Assembly: GCF_008364765.1 (NCBI RefSeq)
Contig: NZ_VTUY01000003.1
Location: forward strand, 1,657-65,656
Length of the DNA: 64,000 nt
Source: Bacillus sp. CH30_1T
GTDB taxonomy: Bacteria; Bacillota; Bacilli; Bacillales; Bacillaceae_B
Direction of reading: 5' to 3'
Position numbers and translations under genes: made by a program. The notes beneath the pieces are model-generated. The model did no database searches. It was not told the origin of the DNA and saw only the letters and a program-made list of their open reading frames with translations. Shown one piece after another: positions 17,440 to 25,896 of this stretch (its first letter is position 1; every line of letters starts with the position of its first letter).

Positions 17440-19083
17440 GTGTATACACAATTAATAAACAAATCAATCTCCAAGCAGATTGAACTCATCACACGATCTT
17501 TAGTCGCTCTGAAAAGCTACAATGGAACAATTGGCGAAAGTGAAAAAGCCCAGTATATATATGAAATGATTTCTTCATTTCCTTATTTTCAGGAGCATCC
17601 TGATCGAGTCTGGCTCCAAGAAGTCCCGAACGATCCTACAGGAAGGAAAAATGTGATTGCTCTCGTGAAAGGAACGTCATCGAAAACTGTATTATTCCAT
17701 GCCCACTATGATACGGTGGGGACGGATGATTATGGGGCACTTCAAGATATGGCTCATGATCCCGACTTTCTTCAAAAGTTCTTTATGGACTATGAAGGAG
17801 AGGAAAAGGTAAGAGAAGATGCCCTCTCTGGAAACTGGCTGTTTGGAAGAGGGGCATTGGATATGCAGAGCGGAATTGCCGTACACATAGCGAATCTCTT
17901 GTACTATACGGGACAGGAAACGCCAGATGGACATTTACTTTTCCTATTTAATGGTGATGAAGAAAGTGAACATGCCGGAATGATTGCAGCATTAAGTGAT
18001 CTCTATCGTTTGAAAAAAGAGGGTTTTGACTATTTGGCAGCGATCAATACCGATTTCATTTCTCCGATCTATGATGGGGACTGTAAACGATATATTTACA
18101 CGGGTGCTGCAGGAAAGCTCCTGCCAAGCTTTTATATATATGGAAGAGAAGCACATGTAGGGGATGTGCTGACATCCATCGATCCTACTGTGATTGCTTC
18201 CAAAATCAATCTTGAAATCAATCAGAACCTGGATTATCTGGAGGATATACCAGGTGAATTCACCCTGCCGCCATCTTGCCTGTATTTCAAAGATGACAAG
18301 CATACGTATAATGTTCAGACCCCTCTAAGCGCTTCTCTATACTTTAACTATTTTGTATATGAGAGAACTGCCCGGGAAGTGCTCTATGATATGAAGAAGG
18401 CAGCCTTAAAGGCAGTGAGTGAATTGGAAGATCGCAGTAAAAAACAGTTTGAGCAATATCGAAGCTATCATGGTTTCCCGGAAAGGGAGTTTTCATGGGA
18501 AGTGGAAGTGCTGACGTTACGGGAGTATATCTTCTGGCTGAAGGAAAGAGGCATTGATCCGGATCCTGTCATGAAAAAGGTCTTTTATGATATGGAGGGA
18601 GAAGACAGAAGAACGATTGCGTATGCCATGGTGGAAGCACTGCAGCATCTGGACCCCGATCGAACGCCCAGAGTGATCATTTTCTTCGCACCGCCCTTTT
18701 TACCTCATAACTTTGTGAATGAAGAAAATGAGTATGGAAAGAGGGTGAGAGAAGCGTTAGGGAAATGCCTAAATGATATAGCCAAAGAAACCGGCGAAGA
18801 ATTTGTCATTAAACGGTTTTTCCCATATCTCGCAGACGGCAGTTTTCTCTCTCTTCATGAAGAAGACGAGGATATTGACGTATTCAAAAAGAATCTTCCA
18901 TTGATCGATCAGTTGTACCCTATTCCAATCGACATGATCAGAAAGCTGAACATCCCTTCTATTAATATCGGAGTTTACGGAAAAGATGGCCATCAGTGGA
19001 CAGAGAGAGTGTATAAACCTTACACCTTCTCAGTGCTTCCGGAGATTATCCAGCGTGTGACGAAGGATTTATTGAAGATATGA
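17440..19083 (+). CDS. rocB: RocB-type M20 metallopeptidase
   Basis: A 547-residue M20-family protein colinear with RocB of B. subtilis. FHAHYDTVGT supplies the first metal His and Asp, GRGALDMQSGIAVHIANLL the bridging Asp, and NGDEESEHAGM the catalytic Glu. RocB belongs to arginine/ornithine utilisation with an undefined reaction. No other roc genes are nearby, and no SigL-type -12/-24 promoter was seen. The GTG start follows AAGGAG. The symbol is by similarity only. Confidence 0.75.
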   Translation: MYTQLINKSISKQIELITRSLVALKSYNGTIGESEKAQYIYEMISSFPYFQEHPDRVWLQEVPNDPTGRKNVIALVKGTSSKTVLFHAHYDTVGTDDYGALQDMAHDPDFLQKFFMDYEGEEKVREDALSGNWLFGRGALDMQSGIAVHIANLLYYTGQETPDGHLLFLFNGDEESEHAGMIAALSDLYRLKKEGFDYLAAINTDFISPIYDGDCKRYIYTGAAGKLLPSFYIYGREAHVGDVLTSIDPTVIASKINLEINQNLDYLEDIPGEFTLPPSCLYFKDDKHTYNVQTPLSASLYFNYFVYERTAREVLYDMKKAALKAVSELEDRSKKQFEQYRSYHGFPEREFSWEVEVLTLREYIFWLKERGIDPDPVMKKVFYDMEGEDRRTIAYAMVEALQHLDPDRTPRVIIFFAPPFLPHNFVNEENEYGKRVREALGKCLNDIAKETGEEFVIKRFFPYLADGSFLSLHEEDEDIDVFKKNLPLIDQLYPIPIDMIRKLNIPSINIGVYGKDGHQWTERVYKPYTFSVLPEIIQRVTKDLLKI

Positions 19084-19113
19084 TGTGCTCATGAAAAAAT
19101 AAACTTTTCAGAC

Positions 19114-19152
19114 AGAGAGGTCATTCGCTTAGCGGTGTGCCTCTCTATTTTT
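19114..19152 (+). terminator. Terminator after the RocB-type gene
   Basis: AGAGAGG (19114-19120) pairs with CCTCTCT (19140-19146), followed by ATTTTTATT. Confidence 0.65.
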
Positions 19153-19249
19153 ATTGATTGGAACTGGATACGAAACTGGAATTGTCACAAAAAGGTCAAT
19201 CCTAAAAGATGCATAAAGAGAACAAGTTTACTATAATAGAGTTATTGAT

Positions 19250-19267
19250 TTGTGAAATATTTCACTA
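19250..19267. promoter_or_regulatory. Rex-type operator upstream of cydDC
   Basis: TTGTGAAATATTTCACTA matches TTGTGAA-N4-TTCACAA except one base. It lies just downstream of a TATAAT at 19232-19237 and 29 bp before the cydD start, well placed to block transcription. Confidence 0.75.
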
Positions 19268-19296
19268 ACTTTTAACTTTTGGAGTTGAGAGAAATT

Positions 19297-21027
19297 ATGA
19301 AAGAACTGAATCGAATGGCTAAGCAGCAGAAATCATCCATGATGACACTTTACGGAACATCCCTATTAATGGGGGGAGTCGTAATTGGACAAGCTTACTT
19401 GCTGGTTAGCATTGTGGATAAAATGTTTATAGAGGGAGAGGAATTTCAAGACATTCTCCCAATGCTGGGTGCATTGCTGCTTATTTTAGTGGGGAGAGCA
19501 GCCCTCACGTATGTGAATGGACGAACCGGAATCAGGATGGCTTCGAAGGTAAAGAGCGACTTGAGAAAGCGGCTCTTGAATAAGTGGGCAAAAAATCCAC
19601 TGCAAGCGTCCATCCAAGGGCAGTCTGGACAAAAAGTCAGTACGATGATGGATGCTGTCGATGGGCTGGATGGGTATTACAGTCAGTACGTACCCCAAAG
19701 AATTCAAACGACCATCGTTCCGTTAATATTATTAATCACCATTTTTACTGAGCATATTTATACGGGTCTGATCATGGTCATAACGGCACCGTTCATTCCT
19801 CTGTTTATGGCGATTATCGGTGTGATGACAAAAAACAAATCCGAGAAGCAAATGGATAAGCTGACGGCTTTTTCTGGACGATTTCTCGATACATTGCAAG
19901 GATTGACTACCTTGAAGCTCCTTGGAAGAGGCGGTCAACAGAAAGAAGGTATCCGTTCTGCCAGTCTTGACTTTCGTGAAGCCACCATGGAAGTGTTAAA
20001 AACCGCATTCTTATCTTCCTTGATGCTAGAGTTTATTTCCATGTTAAGTATTGGACTGATTGCTCTTGAAGTAGGACTCAGATTAGTCGTCTTTGAAAGC
20101 ATTTCATTCTTCACCGCTTTCTTCGTTCTTGTGCTTGCCCCGGAATTCTATTTATCACTAAAAGAACTTGGGCAAGCCTTTCATACTGGTCGAGGAAGTA
20201 TGGGGGCCGGAAAGAAAGTCATGGAGGAGCTTAAAGAAAAAGATCGACCTGTGCATTGGGGAGAGAAGGAACTCGGATCAATTGGGACTCCTGCCACAAT
20301 TGAATTGCGTAATGTCGGGTTTTCCTACGGGGAAAAGGGATTTGTTCTTCAATCCATTTCGGCAGTCTTCCCTCCCGGCAGTCAAGTGGCGATCGTCGGT
20401 CACAGCGGAGCAGGGAAAACAACCCTTCTTCATCTTTTAGCAGGACTTCTTGATCCCTCTGAAGGAGACATCGTGATTGATGGACATTCGAGAAGTGAAA
20501 TTAGAGAAAGCGATTGGTTTGATCAACTGAGTTATATTTCACAGAATCCGTATTTATTCTCAGGCACAATCTCAGAGAATATTGCGGTTGGAGGAAGAGA
20601 AGGAGTCACCCGGGAAGAGATTGAATACGCTGCAGAAAAAGCAGGAATCTCACACATGATTGCAGGTCTCGATAGAGGGTATGACACACTAATCGGTGAA
20701 GCGGGGAGAGGGCTGTCAGGAGGAGAAAAGCAGCGTATTGCCTTAGCCAGGGCTTTTCTCAAAAAACCTTCTCTTATTCTCTTTGACGAACCGACAACAG
20801 GATTGGATCTTAAAACCGAGGGAATCCTTCAAACCTCCATTCAGGAATTATCCAAGGATTCAACGGTAATTACAGTGGCTCACCGCCTGCATACAATTCG
20901 TGAAGCGGATCAAATTCTGTTCTTGGAAAATGGGGAATTAGCGGGCATAGGAAATCATGAGAAGTTAATAATGTCCTCTTCTCGCTATCAGGAGATGGTG
21001 ACAGCACAGCAAGGGGTGAATTCATGA
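19297..21027 (+). CDS. cydD: Thiol reductant ABC exporter subunit CydD
   Basis: A 576-residue fused permease-ATPase. Six membrane helices occupy residues 1-310; the nucleotide-binding domain follows with Walker A GHSGAGKTT, signature LSGGEKQR and Walker B LILFDEP. CydDC exports cysteine/glutathione and is needed to assemble cytochrome bd. The ATG at 19297 is preferred to an in-frame TTG at 19279. It overlaps cydC by 4 bp. cydAB is not in the window. Names follow the E. coli order; B. subtilis uses CydC and CydD the other way round. Confidence 0.9.
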   Translation: MKELNRMAKQQKSSMMTLYGTSLLMGGVVIGQAYLLVSIVDKMFIEGEEFQDILPMLGALLLILVGRAALTYVNGRTGIRMASKVKSDLRKRLLNKWAKNPLQASIQGQSGQKVSTMMDAVDGLDGYYSQYVPQRIQTTIVPLILLITIFTEHIYTGLIMVITAPFIPLFMAIIGVMTKNKSEKQMDKLTAFSGRFLDTLQGLTTLKLLGRGGQQKEGIRSASLDFREATMEVLKTAFLSSLMLEFISMLSIGLIALEVGLRLVVFESISFFTAFFVLVLAPEFYLSLKELGQAFHTGRGSMGAGKKVMEELKEKDRPVHWGEKELGSIGTPATIELRNVGFSYGEKGFVLQSISAVFPPGSQVAIVGHSGAGKTTLLHLLAGLLDPSEGDIVIDGHSRSEIRESDWFDQLSYISQNPYLFSGTISENIAVGGREGVTREEIEYAAEKAGISHMIAGLDRGYDTLIGEAGRGLSGGEKQRIALARAFLKKPSLILFDEPTTGLDLKTEGILQTSIQELSKDSTVITVAHRLHTIREADQILFLENGELAGIGNHEKLIMSSSRYQEMVTAQQGVNS

Positions 21028-22745
21028 TGAAAGAGTTAGGATTTGTCGTAAAGCTGATGATGAAGGAAAAGAAGGATATAGTGCATTCTATACTTTTTGG
21101 CTTCCTAGCTGGAATGACCTCTGTCGGATTATTTGCTTCCAGTGGTTATTTAATTTCTAAAGCAGCTTTGGAAGTACCACTTTACGCACTGACGGTGATG
21201 ATTGCGCTCTTGAAGCTATTCGGTTTTACAAAGGCGCTAAGCCGGTACGCTGAACGTTATTTTTCCCATCGTGCTACATTCACGATTCTGGCTTATTTAC
21301 GAGTCTCGATTTATGAAGCAATCGAACCGTTAGCGCCGGGGATTTTCGGTCGATACAGAAGTGGAGATCTTCTCTCAAGAATTGTCGGGGACGTAGAGAG
21401 CCTCCAGAATTTCTTTCTTAGGGTCTTTTATCCGCCGATCATTCTGGTGATGGTGTTCTTAAGTACGATTTTATTTACGATGTTTTATTCTGTATCTGTT
21501 GCATTGATTCTTCTCGTGGGCCTTCTGCTGACGGGATTCGTCGTCCCTGCCTATTTTGCTCTTAAACAGAGAAAGATTGAAATGACATTAAGAGAAAGAA
21601 GAGGGGACTTGTCTACTGAGGTAACGGAATTTCTTCATGGATTCAGAGACCTGAAAATCTATCAGAGACTGGAGGATAAAGAGAGAAGTCTTGTTCATGC
21701 ATCAACAGGCTATGTGAGTGAACAGGAACGTGAGGGTATACATTCCCTCTTTAGTCATTCAACCAATATCCTGGTTTCGCTTCTTATTTCATGGTTCGTT
21801 TTAGCTGTAGGAGCATATTCGGTAGGATCAGGTCAACTGGATGGAATATACCTTGCTATGCTTGTCATGATCTCATTAACCGTATTCGAAAACGCCACCC
21901 CCATGGCAATCCTCCCTACACACTATGAAGATTCCCGCAGAGCGGCGTCCAGGCTCTCTTCTGTCATTCCCGAAGAGAGCATTGAGAGGGACGGACCTTC
22001 ATTTGGCGGTAAACTTGGCGGGGAAGCTCCCTCCTTTCATTTGAAGAATGTAAGCTTTTCCTTTGAGGGAGAGGAAAGAAAGGCTTTGGATGGTGTGGAT
22101 CTTAAGTTGCCTGCAGGTTCGAAAACAGCGATTGTAGGACCTTCGGGATCAGGGAAATCAACAATGCTTCAACTGTTATTGAATTTTTACTCAGTAGATC
22201 ACGGATCTATTTTCGTAAACGATACTTCCATGAAAGATTTGGATAAAGAGTCGTTGTGGGAGCATGCCAATGTGGTTCTTCAAGAAAATCATTTCTTTTA
22301 CGGCACTATAAAAGATAATCTTATGCTGGTGCGTGATGGACTGACAGACGGGGAAATGGAATCGGCATTAGAAAAAGTGAAGCTGCGCAACTTTTCGTTA
22401 GAGGACACTGTACTGGAAAAAGGAGAGAATCTTTCAGGAGGAGAAAAGCAGCGATTGGCGATTGCAAGGACATTGTTGAAGGGGTCACCCTTATGGATGC
22501 TGGATGAACCGACGTCTTCGGTTGATGCGTTGACGGAGAAAGAGATCTTTGACCATCTTTATACAGTGACCGGTGGAGACACGTTGATTCTGATCTGTCA
22601 TCGTTTAACTGGTCTTGAAAATATGGATCAAATCGTTGTCATGGATCAGGGAGAGGTTGTAGAGGCAGGAAATTTTGATGAGCTCATGAGGAAAAAAGGC
22701 TACTTCTATGAAATGAAACAGATTGAAAAGAGCGTACTCTTTTAA
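21024..22745 (+). CDS. cydC: Thiol reductant ABC exporter subunit CydC
   Basis: A 573-residue ABC exporter half: membrane domain in residues 1-310 (including LKLFGFTKALSRYAERYFSH, a CydC hallmark), then the ATPase with Walker A GPSGSGKST, signature LSGGEKQR and Walker B LWMLDEP. It pairs with CydD through the ATGA overlap. A 16-bp stretch in the linker (21984-21999) is identical to an intergenic hairpin arm at 30901-30916. Confidence 0.9.
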   Translation: MMKELGFVVKLMMKEKKDIVHSILFGFLAGMTSVGLFASSGYLISKAALEVPLYALTVMIALLKLFGFTKALSRYAERYFSHRATFTILAYLRVSIYEAIEPLAPGIFGRYRSGDLLSRIVGDVESLQNFFLRVFYPPIILVMVFLSTILFTMFYSVSVALILLVGLLLTGFVVPAYFALKQRKIEMTLRERRGDLSTEVTEFLHGFRDLKIYQRLEDKERSLVHASTGYVSEQEREGIHSLFSHSTNILVSLLISWFVLAVGAYSVGSGQLDGIYLAMLVMISLTVFENATPMAILPTHYEDSRRAASRLSSVIPEESIERDGPSFGGKLGGEAPSFHLKNVSFSFEGEERKALDGVDLKLPAGSKTAIVGPSGSGKSTMLQLLLNFYSVDHGSIFVNDTSMKDLDKESLWEHANVVLQENHFFYGTIKDNLMLVRDGLTDGEMESALEKVKLRNFSLEDTVLEKGENLSGGEKQRLAIARTLLKGSPLWMLDEPTSSVDALTEKEIFDHLYTVTGGDTLILICHRLTGLENMDQIVVMDQGEVVEAGNFDELMRKKGYFYEMKQIEKSVLF

Positions 22746-22752
22746 CAGACTG

Positions 22753-22785
22753 AAAAAGCCGCATCCCCTAAGGATGCGGCTTTTT
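22753..22785 (+). terminator. Terminator after cydDC
   Basis: A 14-bp stem AAAAAGCCGCATCC/GGATGCGGCTTTTT with a 5-nt loop; its symmetry lets it also end the convergent nitroreductase gene. Confidence 0.9.
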
Positions 22786-22792
22786 CATAGGC

Positions 22793-23404
22793 TTATTCCG
22801 CCCAATCAATTAAGTTGCGGATATCTAAACGATCTGATTTTCGTGCTTCTTGAAGTGGTTTTCCGATTGTAATCAGCATAATCGGGATATAACGGTCCGA
22901 CACATTGAATTCGGAAACGAGAGCTGACGGATTGAAACCGCCGATTGGGCAAGTATCCCAGCCTTTCGCTTTTGCAGCAAGCATGAATTGCATAGCAGCT
23001 AAGGAAGCGTTACTGAAAGCTGCGTCTCTTGGATATTCATCGCGGCTGTAAGCACCGTCAATTTGTTTCTTCAGTACCTCTTTGATTTCCACCGTCATTT
23101 CACCTTTTTCAATGGCAGGATCAAAGACAGGGTCGACATTCTTATTGGCTTCCAGGTCACCAAGTATAGCCACAACTGCAGAAGCATCATGTACCTGTTG
23201 TTGATTATAGGCAATTGGAAGTAAGCGTTGTTGAACTTCTTTATGATCGAATACCAGGAATTTCCACTGCTGAAGATTCCAGGCAGATGGTGCTTTTCCT
23301 GCTGTTTCGAGCAGGCTGACTAATTCCTCACGGGGGATCTCCACTAGAGGATCGTATACTTTCGTTGAGCGTCGTTCATCGACGACTTGAAAGAAATTTT
23401 CCAT
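22793..23404 (-). CDS. Nitroreductase family protein (YodC/YdgI-like)
   Basis: A 203-residue FMN-dependent nitroreductase. RRSTKVYDP binds FMN phosphate; KAPSAWNLQQWKFLVF and GWDTCPIGGFNP are family motifs. Such enzymes reduce nitro compounds or quinones with NAD(P)H. It is divergent from an HxlR regulator, as yodC is from yodB in B. subtilis, where the pair responds to quinones and diamide. A palindrome lies between the two genes. Confidence 0.85.
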   Translation of the reverse strand: MENFFQVVDERRSTKVYDPLVEIPREELVSLLETAGKAPSAWNLQQWKFLVFDHKEVQQRLLPIAYNQQQVHDASAVVAILGDLEANKNVDPVFDPAIEKGEMTVEIKEVLKKQIDGAYSRDEYPRDAAFSNASLAAMQFMLAAKAKGWDTCPIGGFNPSALVSEFNVSDRYIPIMLITIGKPLQEARKSDRLDIRNLIDWAE

Positions 23405-23451
23405 GATAAAGCCTCCTTGATGTTTGAAAAGTGTTATAATATTTGTATGTT

Positions 23452-23468
23452 ACTTACTTTTTGTAAGT
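23452..23468. promoter_or_regulatory. Operator palindrome between nitroreductase and HxlR genes
   Basis: ACTTAC-N5-GTAAGT is a perfect dyad immediately upstream of a TATTAT-type -10 for the nitroreductase. It is similar to the TACT/AGTA-type sites of YodB. Probable site for the adjacent HxlR regulator. Confidence 0.65.
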
Positions 23469-23544
23469 GCACAAGCAATATGAACAATATAACCGACGTT
23501 TTAGTATGCGTCAAGGAATAACGTTTTAGGATGTGAAAACTTGC

Positions 23545-23853
23545 ATGGAAACAAAACTTTGCCCGAAATATGCCGCTGCCTTTGAACTATTAGGCAAGCG
23601 CTGGATAGGGATGATCATAAAGGTATTATTTGAAGGAACGTGCCGTTTTAAAGATATAAATGCAGAAATACCGAATATCAGTCAAAAGGTGTTAACCGAC
23701 AGATTAAAGGAACTGGAGGAAAACGGTATCGTGTCCCGGGAAGTTCTCGACGAAAAGCCGGTCAAAGTCCTTTATAGCCTGACGAAAAAGGGAAGGGAAC
23801 TGGAGCCAGTGATGGAGGCCGTCCAGTGGTGGGCAGTAAAATGGGTAAAATAA
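23545..23853 (+). CDS. HxlR-family redox regulator (YodB-like)
   Basis: A 102-residue winged-helix protein. FELLGKRWIGMIIKVLFEGT, FKDINAEIPNISQKVLTDRL and LYSLTKKGREL follow the family. METKLCPKY aligns with the N-terminus of YodB, where the single early Cys (here residue 6) senses quinones and diamide. This alignment is the reason for choosing ATG 23545 over GTG 23533. Probably represses the divergent nitroreductase. Confidence 0.8.
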   Translation: METKLCPKYAAAFELLGKRWIGMIIKVLFEGTCRFKDINAEIPNISQKVLTDRLKELEENGIVSREVLDEKPVKVLYSLTKKGRELEPVMEAVQWWAVKWVK

Positions 23854-23884
23854 AAGCCTGCTTCATTGAAAGCAGGCACTTGCA

Positions 23885-24025
23885 CTAGTTGAGTTTATGG
23901 TTGTATATGTGCTCAAATGGATCCTGTTGATCGTAGGGGGTATAGAAATGGATGGGCTTTAATGCGGCGTAGCTTCCTCCGATGATCATGATACACAGAA
24001 CGGGTAAGAATAAAATACCGAGCAT
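23885..24025 (-). CDS. Small membrane protein (46 aa)
   Basis: A 47-codon frame (MLGILFLPVLCIMIIGGSYA then a polar tail ending YNHKLN) starting at ATG 24025 after AAGGAGG. One membrane helix. It is convergent with the HxlR gene and divergent from the LacI gene. No family recognised. Confidence 0.5.
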   Translation of the reverse strand: MLGILFLPVLCIMIIGGSYAALKPIHFYTPYDQQDPFEHIYNHKLN

Positions 24026-24083
24026 AGTATAGCCTCCTTATCATGTTTTAGGGTCGACCCCTTGCATGATTAACTCTAAAGTG

Positions 24084-24097
24084 TGAAACGCGTTTCA
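24084..24097. promoter_or_regulatory. LacI-type operator upstream of the LacI regulator gene
   Basis: TGAAACGCGTTTCA is a perfect 14-bp palindrome with a central CG, typical of LacI/GalR-family operators. It lies 76 bp before the regulator start, so autoregulation is likely. It differs from a CcpA cre site in the centre. Confidence 0.65.
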
Positions 24098-24172
24098 GAG
24101 CAAGCGTTTATTAAAAGTTTTACGCAAAATGGATAGGTGCGCCATTCAGAATATCTAATGAGGGGTATGGGT

Positions 24173-25135
24173 ATGACAAATATTCGCAGTATAGCCAAGC
24201 TCGCGGGAGTATCTGTTTCAACGGTTTCAAGGGTATTAAATGAACACCCTTATGTGAAAGAAGAAAAACGTCAGAAGGTTCTCGAGGCCGTCGAGCAATT
24301 AAATTATACTAAAAACGCAAACGCTGTCCATTTATCAAAAGGAAAGACCTATAGCATAGGAGTTGTTTTGCCGTATTTGAACCTTCCTTACTTCGGAGAA
24401 ATTCTTCAAGGTATTGCAGGAGAAGCGTTAAAGCATGGATATCATCTTCAACTTTTTCAAACGAATTATGACAAGGGAGCCGAACTTGATGCCTTTCATC
24501 GTCTGCAAATGAAGGAAGTGGACGGATTGATATTAACTTCACGATCAAATTCACTGGATGTTCTCACTCCTTTCACAGAAAATGCCAATGTGGTTTTCTG
24601 CGAAAATGTGTACGGTCACTCGTGTAAGAAAATATATATCGATCACTATCAAGGAGTTAGGAAAGGTCTCGAATATCTTTATACAAAAGGCCATTCCCGC
24701 ATAGGTCTATGCCTGCACCGAATGTTTGGGACGAATAGTGAAGAGAGAATCCGGGGTTATTACGATAGCTCAGAAGCTGCTGGCAATCCTGTACGTGATG
24801 AGTGGATCTTCAATGACTGCTATCACCTGGAAGATGGAAGAGACGTCGTGAAGACCTGGGAACAGTTGAAAGAAAAGCCATCAGCCCTTATCGTGACGAG
24901 TGATCAGGTTTCAGCCGGTATGGTGACAGAGGCAGGGAAAAGAGGGGTCAGGATACCCGATGATTTGGCTATCTTAAGCTTTGATAATCATCCTATCGCC
25001 GATGCCCTTGACATTACATCCTTTGAAGTACCGATACGAAAAGTGGGAGAAGAATCGTTTAAACTATTTCTTGAAAATACGGACCCTCGCCCCGTGATAC
25101 TGGAAACAAAATTATTTGAAAGAGGGACCGTGTAA
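24173..25135 (+). CDS. LacI-family transcriptional regulator
   Basis: A 320-residue protein. The N-terminal helix-turn-helix is MTNIRSIAKLAGVSVSTVSR, the hinge helix is around ANAVHLSKGK, and a sugar-binding-like effector domain follows (IGVVLPYLNLPYFGEILQGI; FDNHPIADALDITSFEVP). The ATG at 24173 is chosen because the HTH starts there. No sugar-uptake gene is adjacent, so the target is distant or limited to itself. A palindromic operator lies upstream. Confidence 0.85.
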   Translation: MTNIRSIAKLAGVSVSTVSRVLNEHPYVKEEKRQKVLEAVEQLNYTKNANAVHLSKGKTYSIGVVLPYLNLPYFGEILQGIAGEALKHGYHLQLFQTNYDKGAELDAFHRLQMKEVDGLILTSRSNSLDVLTPFTENANVVFCENVYGHSCKKIYIDHYQGVRKGLEYLYTKGHSRIGLCLHRMFGTNSEERIRGYYDSSEAAGNPVRDEWIFNDCYHLEDGRDVVKTWEQLKEKPSALIVTSDQVSAGMVTEAGKRGVRIPDDLAILSFDNHPIADALDITSFEVPIRKVGEESFKLFLENTDPRPVILETKLFERGTV

Positions 25136-25165
25136 GTTCCTTAAGAAATAGAGGAGGCGAAAAGG

Positions 25166-25261
25166 ATGTTAGGAAATAAAGAAGAAAAAATGTTGATCAT
25201 TCTAATGGGGGTAGTCGCTTTTATTGTGTTGCTTGCCATTGTAGGGAAATATCTTATGTAG
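25166..25261 (+). CDS. Small single-span membrane protein (31 aa)
   Basis: A 32-codon frame MLGNKEEKMLIILMGVVAFI then VLLAIVGKYLM, with GAGGAGG upstream of ATG 25166. It is a charged N-terminus followed by one helix. It lies between the LacI gene and mscL. Function unknown. Confidence 0.5.
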   Translation: MLGNKEEKMLIILMGVVAFIVLLAIVGKYLM

Positions 25262-25334
25262 CTTTTTTGACCTTGTCTTCATAACTCACTCGTTTCTGCC
25301 ATATGTTAAGAGTAATGAAGCGGTAGGTGAATTC

Positions 25335-25799
25335 ATCAAGTGGTCTGAATTTAAACAATTCATTTCGAGGGGGAATGTAATTGATTTAGCAATTGCAGTC
25401 ATCATTGGTTCAGCGTTTGGCAAGATTGTGGAGTCACTCGTGCAAGACATGATGATGCCGGCAATCGGAATTCTATTTGGCGGCATTAACTTAGAAGGTC
25501 TGCACCTTCGAATTGGAGCAGAGGTGATTGAATTGGGAAAGTTCCTACAAGCCTTTGTAGACTTTCTTCTCGTGGCCATGAGTATTTTTCTGATGATAAA
25601 AGTGGTCAACCGCTTGAAAGGCGGAGAGCAGCAATACAAAGTGAAGCAAACGACGAACCTTGAAGTCTTACAGGAAATCAGGGATATCTTGAAGGACGAT
25701 CATAGCCCTTCCCATAGCGATGAAGTCCCGAAAACAATTGATCAGCTCACCAAAAGTGGTATGAAAATTCAGATGAGAACCGACAGAAAGCCAAGATAA
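25335..25799 (+). CDS. mscL: Large-conductance mechanosensitive channel MscL, non-standard start codon
   Basis: Homology to MscL begins at KWSEFKQFISRGNVIDLAIA (N-terminal helix and TM1), continues through GKIVESLVQDMMMPAIGILF and TM2 (FLQAFVDFLLVAMSIFLMI), and ends in a cytoplasmic helix. The channel opens under hypo-osmotic shock. The family start coincides with ATC at 25335, behind AGGTG at 5-nt spacing. No ATG, GTG or TTG exists in frame from the preceding gene until GTG 25428, which would remove half of TM1. Either ATC is used or the start codon is mutated. Confidence 0.75.
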   Translation: MKWSEFKQFISRGNVIDLAIAVIIGSAFGKIVESLVQDMMMPAIGILFGGINLEGLHLRIGAEVIELGKFLQAFVDFLLVAMSIFLMIKVVNRLKGGEQQYKVKQTTNLEVLQEIRDILKDDHSPSHSDEVPKTIDQLTKSGMKIQMRTDRKPR

Positions 25800-25896
25800 A
25801 TTCATGATCATTGACCTAAATCCTACTTTTATAGTAGGATTACTTTGTGTTGTCGACCATTTTCAAAAAATCATATGAACAAAGGGGGGAATGATC

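Noticed and set aside
24084-24097. CcpA cre site before the LacI gene
   Set aside because: The centre (CGCG) does not fit TGWAANCGNTNWCA; better explained as a LacI-type autoregulatory operator.
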